This document shows, piece by piece, positions 8,479-13,586 of a DNA stretch of 13,750 nt. Source of the DNA: Campylobacter sp. (GTDB taxonomy: Bacteria; Campylobacterota; Campylobacteria; Campylobacterales; Campylobacteraceae). How positions within the stretch are numbered: the stretch's first letter is position 1; each line of letters opens with the position of its first letter. The stretch is taken from the NCBI GenBank assembly GCA_017940085.1, contig JAGAZK010000078.1, forward strand, positions 1 to 13,750. The letters are read 5' to 3'. The position numbers and the translations under genes were made by a program. The notes beneath the pieces are model-generated. The model had not been told where the DNA came from. It saw only the letters and a list, made by a program, of their open reading frames with translations, and ran no database searches.

Positions 8479-9600
8479 TTATGCAACAAATAAATTTAAA
8501 TTTGTAAAATTGTTTAAATTTATGCTCTCAATTTCTAGTTCGCTTAGAGATTTTAATTCGTTTTCTTGACTTATGCCGTCAGAATTTAAATCTTGCCAAA
8601 TTCGTAAATCTTTGAATTTATCATCTAAATTTGAAATAATGCCGTCAGAATTTGTGTCAAAGTCTGAAAGTGCGTTAAAGCCGTCTGTTGCAAATTCTCC
8701 ATTATTTTTAGGTGTGAAATTTCCAAATAATTCGCTTCCGTTATCGATTTTTCCGTTTAAATTTCTATCAAATACTAAAACTCCATCATTGCTAGAAACC
8801 CAAGAGCTTCTAAATGCCACACCATCGCAATCATGATCGAAATAAACCGAGCCGTCATTTGCTGAAATTATAGAAATTTTGCCATCACCGTCTAAATCAA
8901 GAGCGATTGGGTCGTAAAGCTGAGCGATAATATCTTTTATCCATTGTGGAGTGATTTTATCTAGGAAATTATTAAGTTCATTACCTAAAAAATCAAACAT
9001 TTTTTCCCAACCATAAATACCAAGCCCAACTTCTGCTATTATAGCCACCTTAATGCTATCTAAAATTTGTGCTGGATAATTATTTGGTGGAGTTTTTCCT
9101 AATTCATTGATTGAAGTTGGATATTTATTATACTGATTTTCTGCATTGTCTTTAAATTTGCTTGGATTATCAAATAATTCATCAATATATTTAGAATTTT
9201 GTTCTGGATAAAAAGCACCTTTAAAATCACTGGTTTCAAAACCAACATTTTTCAAAGCTTCCCAAGTAAAACTAATGCAATTATTAGCTACAACATCGTA
9301 TTTATCAGTATTAAAACCACTTGGTGGGTTTAATAGTTTATTATATTGTTCTTCACTAATTTCAATAGTCCTAGAATACGCTGGATTTCCGACATAAGCT
9401 TGTCCATCATTTGTTGCAATTCTGCCACTATCAAATGGCTTACCGCTAACAGAAGCGAAACCAAATTCTTTTGGTTTTTCATTGTCTTTTTGCACACTAT
9501 ACCACATATGTCCAGCTGGTGAAATACTAGTATTGCCACTATCTCCTATGTGTGCTGTCAAAGCTGCTTCTATATTTATAGTAAGTGTATATGTTGCCAT
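8479..9600 (-). CDS. Effector-like protein: permuted papain-like N-domain fused to an EF-hand-like RTX module
   Basis: 373 residues, no signal peptide. The N-terminal domain has GHMWYSV with His31 and VVANNCISFTW with Cys108. His before Cys is the order seen in circularly permuted NlpC/P60-papain-like folds (LRAT/YiiX type), so a cysteine peptidase, amidase or acyltransferase activity is likely but unproven. I remember similar GHMWYS...NNC..FTW domains at the front of RTX- and effector-type proteins (not checked). Residues 216-355 are the EF-hand-like module shared with the 1039-aa protein. The protein then stops after 18 more residues, so the helical region and RTX blocks found after the module in the neighbour are missing. 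ATG at 9600 has AAAGGA eight bases upstream, 15 bases after the preceding gene's stop. It could be a natural short effector or a truncated RTX protein. Confidence 0.75.
   Translation of the reverse strand: MATYTLTINIEAALTAHIGDSGNTSISPAGHMWYSVQKDNEKPKEFGFASVSGKPFDSGRIATNDGQAYVGNPAYSRTIEISEEQYNKLLNPPSGFNTDKYDVVANNCISFTWEALKNVGFETSDFKGAFYPEQNSKYIDELFDNPSKFKDNAENQYNKYPTSINELGKTPPNNYPAQILDSIKVAIIAEVGLGIYGWEKMFDFLGNELNNFLDKITPQWIKDIIAQLYDPIALDLDGDGKISIISANDGSVYFDHDCDGVAFRSSWVSSNDGVLVFDRNLNGKIDNGSELFGNFTPKNNGEFATDGFNALSDFDTNSDGIISNLDDKFKDLRIWQDLNSDGISQENELKSLSELEIESINLNNFTNLNLFVA
8537..8955 (-). repeat. EF-hand-like module DNA, copy B (in the 373-aa gene)
   Basis: Partner of the copy at 7137-7555. 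Identity is highest at the edge nearest the module's N-terminal end (65 bp with one mismatch, 8891-8955) and patchier inside, where changes are largely synonymous or conservative. This pattern fits duplication followed by divergence, with possible local gene conversion at the conserved end. Confidence 0.9.
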
Positions 9601-9615
9601 AATTTATCCTTTAAA

Positions 9616-10182
9616 TTAAAATGTTAGTAATTGTTTTTTCCATTTTTCGTTGATTTTTAAATATATTATTGAAGTATCAGTTCTTTTATATTCAAGTAAA
9701 TTTACTTTCATATTATATTTGCCTTTTGATAGCTCAACTCTTGCAATTTTTTTAAAACTTTCGTGCATTTTATTTGAAAAATTATATTTGGAAAGATCTG
9801 CAATAATGCTAAATTTATCAGCATTTAATATTCTTGCGTTTTCGTGGTATAAACTTGTATCGCTACCTTTGAAATATTTCCACTCATTTTGCTTTTTGTT
9901 TAGCGGTGCTATTTCTACACTTATTACTATTTTATCGTTTTTACATTTTGTTTTATCGTCTTTTAAACAAATCAAATCAAAATCAAAATATTTTTCATCA
10001 GATACGAACAAATCGCCTTTACTAACAGTAATATTTGTATCTAAAATCATCATTTTATCGTTTTTAACAATAGTTGTATATTCATAAAGCTTATGAGATG
10101 GATTTAAAAATGGCGAAGTTAAGATTATATAAAGTATCAATCCAGCTACCAAAATCAATATAATAGTTGTAATATTTTTCAA
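9616..10182 (-). CDS. Membrane-anchored protein of unknown function; candidate immunity or partner protein
   Basis: Unrecognised, 188 residues from the start I prefer. An N-terminal helix (ITTIILILVAGLILYIIL) anchors it, with the remaining roughly 165 residues, lysine-rich and beta-like, probably in the periplasm. Paired cysteines occur in LICLKDDKTKCKND. The frame opens further up, at TTG 10206, but GGAG is directly against that codon and a likely -10 element sits at 10214-10222. TTG at 10182 has AAGGGAAG five bases upstream and is the better start. It ends 15 bases before the 373-aa effector-like gene. If that gene product is an envelope-acting cysteine hydrolase, a periplasm-facing anchored protein next to it would be a reasonable immunity protein; this is inference from position and topology only. 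Confidence 0.65.
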   Translation of the reverse strand: MKNITTIILILVAGLILYIILTSPFLNPSHKLYEYTTIVKNDKMMILDTNITVSKGDLFVSDEKYFDFDLICLKDDKTKCKNDKIVISVEIAPLNKKQNEWKYFKGSDTSLYHENARILNADKFSIIADLSKYNFSNKMHESFKKIARVELSKGKYNMKVNLLEYKRTDTSIIYLKINEKWKKQLLTF

Positions 10183-10213
10183 ATTTACTTCCCTTTTATT
10201 TCTCAACTCCGCA

Positions 10214-10222
10214 ATTTTATCA
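10214..10222 (-). promoter_or_regulatory. Extended -10 promoter for the 196-codon and 373-aa genes
   Basis: TG-A-TAAAAT on the minus strand, the same nonamer seen before tRNA-Gly and the lipoprotein gene. Transcription would begin near 10207. A short inverted repeat CAGCT-TTT-AGCTG (10221-10233) overlaps its upstream edge and could be an operator or chance. A run of 13 T on the minus strand lies about 22 bases further up. Confidence 0.45.
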
Positions 10223-10243
10223 GCTTTTAGCTGAATTTATATT

Positions 10244-10256
10244 AAAAAAAAAAAAA
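10244..10256. repeat. Homopolymer tract, 13 A (13 T on the coding strand)
   Basis: Uninterrupted A13, the longest homopolymer in the window. It sits in the 98-base gap between the 27-codon ORF and the TTG at 10182, in the upstream half of the presumed promoter for the effector-like gene. Slipped-strand changes here would alter the T-rich region that Campylobacter promoters use in place of a -35 box. Confidence 0.85.
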
Positions 10257-10280
10257 CAATAATAAAACTATAATTTTATA

Positions 10281-10364
10281 TTAAATTACTCGCTTTCGTA
10301 AATTTAAATTTACAAATTCTTGTTGGCTTGGCGTAAGATTGCTGCATATGTCAGAGTAACTCAT
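10281..10364 (-). CDS. 27-codon ORF with strong ribosome site, possible effector-gene remnant
   Basis: The ATG (10362-10364) overlaps the TGA of the 218-aa gene in an ATGA junction and has AAAGGA seven bases upstream. The leader TTTAAAGGATAAA is the same as before the 373-aa effector-like gene. The product begins MSYSDICSNLTPSQQEF and ends in VNLNLRKRVI. It has no membrane segment and I do not recognise it. It occupies the place where, in the other two units of the cluster, a secreted-type gene follows its membrane protein, so it may be the stump of a deleted effector gene. A genuine small protein is the alternative. The frame ends in a 16-bp all-AT palindrome (10298-10313). Confidence 0.45.
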   Translation of the reverse strand: MSYSDICSNLTPSQQEFVNLNLRKRVI

Positions 10365-11017
10365 TTTTTATCCTTTAAAGTGAAGTTTATTAATTTTTTA
10401 AAAGCAAATGTTGAGATTAAAGCGATAATAATGCAAATAAGCATTTTATATATGCTAAAATCTTTAATAGCAAAGCGATGACCGATTGGTGTCAAATTTA
10501 TATTTATTACTATCGTAAGGCAAATAGAATAAATACAGATGAATAATAAAATATAAAATGAAAATCCAAAATTTGTATTTTTTAATATAAAATTTTTAGT
10601 TTGTTTAAATACAATAATTGTGCTAGATAATAACAAAATAATTAATAACAATGCGGTTAAAATAAAAAAAAGCCCTACAAGACCAAAAATATTTGGATTG
10701 ATACCAGATTTTTCTCTTTCTTCAGCTATATTTAACACAATAGGGCTAAAATATTCATAGCAAGAAAATAAAATATTTGGTTTATATCCATTTGCAACAG
10801 CAACCTTGCCAATCCTGTTTTGATAGTCAGCAAAATCAGTTATATAAAACATACTTTCAATGCTAGAAAACAAAATTTGAAAACTATCAAATATAAGCAA
10901 AGATAAAAATATAAAAAATAAAACTTGAAATAACTTACTTGAAAAAAGTTTTTGCATTTTTGTATGCTTATTTGTGTTTTCCAAATTTACTTCCTTATCA
11001 TTTATGCCGTTTTTCAT
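10361..11017 (-). CDS. Four-helix membrane protein of unknown function
   Basis: An unrecognised 218-residue protein with four predicted membrane helices: about 28-50 (VLFFIFLSLLIFDSFQILF), 112-135 (LVGLFFILTALLLIILLL), 148-172 (FSFYILLFICIYSICLTIV) and 186-205. A roughly 60-residue polar loop lies between the first two and contains one cysteine. ATG at 11017 is used here, with GGAG 11 bases upstream. TTG at 10984 is a serious alternative (207 residues) because it has AAGGAAG five bases upstream and is the codon conserved with the paralogous leader at 10182. It is the first gene of the accessory cluster on this strand, and its stop overlaps the start of the 27-codon ORF. Very AT-rich. The function is unknown; a membrane immunity or transport role is only a guess from position. 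Confidence 0.65.
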   Translation of the reverse strand: MKNGINDKEVNLENTNKHTKMQKLFSSKLFQVLFFIFLSLLIFDSFQILFSSIESMFYITDFADYQNRIGKVAVANGYKPNILFSCYEYFSPIVLNIAEEREKSGINPNIFGLVGLFFILTALLLIILLLSSTIIVFKQTKNFILKNTNFGFSFYILLFICIYSICLTIVININLTPIGHRFAIKDFSIYKMLICIIIALISTFAFKKLINFTLKDKK

Positions 11018-11086
11018 TTTTTTCTCAACTCCGTAATTTTAATCTATACTTTACTGAATTTATTCTAATAAACTATGAAAAAAAAA
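10982..11086 (-). repeat. Repeated leader, copy 2 (ahead of the 218-aa gene)
   Basis: Partner of 10180-10256. CAAATTTACTTCC is at 10982-10994, TTTCTCAACTCCG at 11021-11033, CTGAATTTAT at about 11054-11063, and an A9 run at 11078-11086. Here the extended TG before TAAAAT (11036-11041) is lost, so this promoter may be weaker or displaced to the nearby TATAGA. Confidence 0.7.
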
Positions 11087-11294
11087 TCAAAACTTATAAA
11101 TAAAACATAAATTTACTCTAAATTCAATTAAATTTAACAGTAAAATAAATAAAGCAAAGTGCCGTAGTCTTGAAAAGCAAGAATTTTGAGATAAATTTAG
11201 GTGCGCGAAATGCACTCATTTAAGATATACTTAGAGCGTCCAACAATGAAAGCACAAGTGAGCTCATTTAAAAGAACACAAAAGCTAAAAGCTC
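11018..11294. other. AT-rich intergenic region upstream of the accessory cluster
   Basis: 277 bases without a convincing gene. It holds, from right to left, a weak AGCT-TTT-AGCT stem just after the 140-aa gene stop (a poor terminator candidate), the possible 31-codon element at 11124-11219, an A9 run at 11078-11086, and the repeated leader of the 218-aa gene. I see no tRNA, insertion sequence or inverted-repeat end here. Confidence 0.6.
11124..11219 (-). other. Possible dispersed intergenic element containing a 31-codon ORF
   Basis: An ATG at 11219, immediately preceded by an in-frame TAA and without a ribosome site, opens 31 codons beginning MSAFRAPKFISKF and ending YFTVKFN. I remember closely similar tiny hypothetical proteins recurring many times in Campylobacter genomes, which would make this a noncoding dispersed repeat rather than a gene. 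This is memory and was not checked. There is only one copy in the window. Confidence 0.35.
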
Positions 11295-11717
11295 TTAGCC
11301 ATAAATTTTGACTTCGCTTATCATATACTCATAAACTCTTTGCTGAATCAGCCCATCTTCTTCATCGCTATTTATCATCAAACGGCGTAAATGCGAAAAG
11401 TCGATTTTTTTGGTGTATCGTGGGACTTTTTGCAATTCTGTGTCTATTTGTTTGAGAAAATCATCGATATTATATAGCTTTTGGACTTTGATTTTATCGA
11501 TATATTCTTTTACTATCTGAACCAAAACGCCAATTCTTTTGGCGTCTTTGCCATAAATTTCAATAGCAATTTCTTTGATTGTGTTGTAATCATCATTTGT
11601 GATTGTTTTTTTGACACAAATCATAGCAGCGAGAATTCTTGCTCTAAATTCTAAAGATCTGTGATGACTTATAAAAATCTCTCTAAATAGCGAGAAAAAA
11701 CGAAATTTGAAGTTCAT
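11295..11717 (-). CDS. Conserved-type hypothetical cytoplasmic protein, possibly TerB-like
   Basis: A 140-residue, charged, mostly helical protein with no signal peptide or membrane helix. The layout LEFRARILAAMICVKKTITNDDYNTIKEIA (two short blocks split by an acidic turn) faintly resembles TerB-like helical domains, where a helix is followed by an acidic loop and E-rich helix. I do not see the metal-binding aspartates clearly, so this is weak. The ATG at 11717 has AGGA about eight bases upstream. It is divergent from the SRP RNA gene, whose promoter starts 26 bases away, so the two may share regulation. Codon use looks less extreme than in the RTX cluster, so it probably belongs to the core genome and marks the right edge of the accessory region. 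Confidence 0.6.
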   Translation of the reverse strand: MNFKFRFFSLFREIFISHHRSLEFRARILAAMICVKKTITNDDYNTIKEIAIEIYGKDAKRIGVLVQIVKEYIDKIKVQKLYNIDDFLKQIDTELQKVPRYTKKIDFSHLRRLMINSDEEDGLIQQRVYEYMISEVKIYG

Positions 11718-11742
11718 CTATAATCCTAATTTAAGTATTTTT

Positions 11743-11751
11743 TGATACAAT
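11743..11751 (+). promoter_or_regulatory. Extended -10 promoter for the SRP RNA gene
   Basis: TG-A-TACAAT preceded by a T6 run, placed 7 bases before the predicted 5' end of the SRP RNA. The spacing and the extended -10 match the other promoters in this window. Confidence 0.65.
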
Positions 11752-11757
11752 CTCACT

Positions 11758-11866
11758 CGCCTTTCCTTAGACCTGTGCAAGGCTTTTTGAAAGCACCGCT
11801 TCAGGATGGGAACATAGCAGAGCACTTTTAACTGGTTTGTGCCGCAGTCATCTGGGGAAGGGTTTT
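11758..11866 (+). ncRNA. ffs: SRP RNA (4.5S type)
   Basis: The small RNA of the signal recognition particle, which binds Ffh and targets membrane-protein ribosomes to FtsY. The diagnostic domain IV hairpin is present. CAGG (11802-11805), A, TG, the tetraloop GGAA (11809-11812), CA, T and AGCAG (11816-11820) form the symmetric CAGG/AGCAG loop under a closed GGAA tetraloop. Flanking pairs GCTT/GAGC and GAAAG/CTTTT extend the helix. The basal stem pairs CCTTTCCTTAGA (11760-11771) with TCTGGGGAAGGG (11851-11862) over 12 positions including G-U pairs. CTGTG/CGCAG fills in above it. The 3' arm is followed by TTTT. Ends are estimated to within a few bases. About 39 bases of the 3' end overlap, antisense, the last codons of the HD-domain gene. 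Confidence 0.9.
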
Positions 11867-13099
11867 ATCTAATCCAAAATATTCTTTTATATCAGCACAA
11901 ATTTTCGCAAAATCCACGCTTTCAACACAAGGCTGATTTTCAAAAAATTTATCCATTCCCAATAAACCATTTATTAACTCTGTATTTTTCACACCATAAC
12001 TTATAGAAAGCCCAGCTTCCACAAAAGCTGCCAATTTATCGCAATATTTGAGTGCTTTGCCATCAATTGGGCTAAATTTATCTTCATTTTTAGCCCCTAA
12101 ACTACCTTCAAATGAAATTGCTTTGTTTTGTGAGTTTAAAATCCTATTTTCAAATTCATTTTTTTTGTAGATTGTTTTGTCTAAATTTGGCTCTTCTTTA
12201 ATCCCTAAAATATAAGCAAATTCGCTTCTATAACTTTGTGGGATTAGTGGAAGTATATTTTCATCAATCAAACGCATTTCATATTCGCTAATAATCTCAT
12301 CAAGACCATTTACGCCATATTTTACCGGGCTTATAATATCTCTAGTGAGACTTTCTGGCAAATCATGAAACAAAGCACAATAAAAATTGTTCTCAAGCCT
12401 TTTATCACAAGCTTTTACCGCCAAAGAATAAAAATATCCAAAAATCGCCACAACTAGCATATGTCCTAAGACATTTGTTGGCGGGATTCTTTGAGTTTGA
12501 GCCCAACGCCTTTGAAATCTAAGTCTTCCACTTAAATCCACGATTTTAGCGAGTTTTTGGTTCATTGCGATTTTGCGAACACCGATTAATTCGTAATAAT
12601 CTTCGATCTCTTCATCAACTTTGCTTTTAAGCTCATCAATATCATTTAAAAATTTGCTACTTTGATAAACTATGCTAAATTCCCATTTTGTCGCTAAATA
12701 ACTCGCAGCTTTTACTATGAGTTGCTCTTTTTCGTGCATTTTGTCATTTTGATATATTTTAAAACGACTTAAAAACTCACCATTTTCTATATCATCAATC
12801 ATCGGCTCAAGCTTAGCTAAAACCCATTTATTCATCTCATCTTTTTTGTTTTTTAATATCTCATGATAAACATTTGGGCGAATATCAGTTACTACAACTC
12901 TGCTTAAAAAATCAAATATGCAAGCTTCAACGATATATTTCATATCTACATCATCTTCAAATTTGGCGATTAGATATGCAATTATGGCTTTGTGGGCTTG
13001 TTTGTCAAGCTCGAGCAAATCAACCATTTTTGGATAATCATTCCATCTTGAAATACCAGCTGCTTTAAAAATATGTTCAATTAACTCTGCTTTTATCAT
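11828..13099 (-). CDS. HD-domain metal-dependent hydrolase
   Basis: A 423-residue cytoplasmic protein. An HD phosphohydrolase core is visible: NVLGH with His213, then ALFHDLPES with His245-Asp246, and a later DKLAAFVEAG aspartate, which together would bind the metal. The surrounding RRWAQTQRIPPTNVLGHM resembles the HD family that includes YfbR-like nucleotidases. The substrate is unknown, but a nucleotide or phosphate ester is likely. The N-terminal 200 residues are helical and I do not recognise them. The frame is open to 13180, but that would overlap queF by 80 bases. ATG at 13099 begins one base after the queF stop with GAGAG upstream, so I use it. Its last 13 or so residues are encoded opposite the SRP RNA. 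It probably forms an operon with queF. Confidence 0.85.
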   Translation of the reverse strand: MIKAELIEHIFKAAGISRWNDYPKMVDLLELDKQAHKAIIAYLIAKFEDDVDMKYIVEACIFDFLSRVVVTDIRPNVYHEILKNKKDEMNKWVLAKLEPMIDDIENGEFLSRFKIYQNDKMHEKEQLIVKAASYLATKWEFSIVYQSSKFLNDIDELKSKVDEEIEDYYELIGVRKIAMNQKLAKIVDLSGRLRFQRRWAQTQRIPPTNVLGHMLVVAIFGYFYSLAVKACDKRLENNFYCALFHDLPESLTRDIISPVKYGVNGLDEIISEYEMRLIDENILPLIPQSYRSEFAYILGIKEEPNLDKTIYKKNEFENRILNSQNKAISFEGSLGAKNEDKFSPIDGKALKYCDKLAAFVEAGLSISYGVKNTELINGLLGMDKFFENQPCVESVDFAKICADIKEYFGLDKTLPQMTAAQTS

Positions 13100-13100
13100 T

Positions 13101-13538
13101 TTATCTCTCAAAATTGCGAATTTGGGCTGGTTTAATAAATTTTGTATCGTAGTTTTGTTTGTTTGCAATATTGCTGTCAATTTCTACTACTGTATGGACA
13201 TTGCCTCTTGGATTAAAATCTCCTGTAACTCGCAAATATTTTGGTTTTAGCTTGTCATAAAGTATGGAATAAATTTCATTTACAGCACTTTCATGGCTAA
13301 TTTTGCGGTTTAAAAAGCTATTTATATAAAGCTTGATCGCTTTTAGTTCTATTACAAATTTATTTGGCACATAAGCTATGAAAATTGTGGCTAAATCTGG
13401 ATAGCCAGATCTTGGGCAAAAACAAACAAATTCGGGCAAAGTTATATAAATAGCATAATCATTTTCAGCCGTATTTTCCCAAATCTCAAGATCTTTTTGG
13501 GGATCAAATTTTTTTATAATTTTTTCTCCGTATTTCAT
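13101..13538 (-). CDS. queF: NADPH-dependent 7-cyano-7-deazaguanine reductase QueF
   Basis: Reduces preQ0 to preQ1 in queuosine tRNA-modification synthesis; cytoplasmic, of the T-fold class. At 145 residues it is the short, unimodal (YkvM-type) form. Diagnostic residues are the nucleophile Cys41 in FCPRSGYPD with the catalytic Asp48, the QueF signature ELKAIKLY at about 64-71 (the NADPH-binding E-(S/L)K-(S/A)-(L/I)K stretch), and DFNPRGNVHT near the C-terminus. The ATG at 13538 has GGAG about seven bases upstream. The HD-domain gene starts one base after its stop, so the pair is coupled. Confidence 0.95.
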   Translation of the reverse strand: MKYGEKIIKKFDPQKDLEIWENTAENDYAIYITLPEFVCFCPRSGYPDLATIFIAYVPNKFVIELKAIKLYINSFLNRKISHESAVNEIYSILYDKLKPKYLRVTGDFNPRGNVHTVVEIDSNIANKQNYDTKFIKPAQIRNFER

Positions 13539-13579
13539 AGATTCTCCAATGTTGTTGGTTTTGATACTAAAAAGCCTTG

Positions 13580-13585
13580 AATATA
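13580..13585 (-). promoter_or_regulatory. Possible -10 element for the queF operon
   Basis: TATATT on the minus strand, about 42 bases upstream of the queF ATG. It is embedded in sequence that also encodes part of the EAL remnant on the other strand. It is a weak match and no other candidate stands out. Confidence 0.35.
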
Positions 13586-13586
13586 G

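Larger units (their letters stand above)
10180..10256 (-). repeat. Repeated leader, copy 1 (ahead of the 9616-10182 gene)
   Basis: Shares with 10982-11086 the blocks CAAATTTACTTCC (10180-10192), TTTCTCAACTCCG (10199-10211), AATTTTA, CTGAATTTAT and an A-run, in the same order. The copies differ by a short insertion between the first two blocks and by spacing before the A-run. The blocks cover the upstream A-tract, the -10 region, a GGAGTTGAGAAA leader, and the ribosome site with its TTG codon. Confidence 0.75.

Noticed and set aside
11018..11294. Insertion-sequence or prophage boundary beside the SRP RNA gene
   Set aside because: I found no transposase, integrase, terminal inverted repeat or duplicated 3' end of ffs.
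11281..11300. AGCT-TTT-AGCT stem as terminator of the 140-aa gene
   Set aside because: It has four pairs only and a poor T-run; chance is likely in this sequence.
13100..13180. Longer HD-domain protein starting at 13180
   Set aside because: It would overlap the conserved C-terminal end of queF by 80 bases, whereas ATG 13099 has a ribosome site and a one-base gap.
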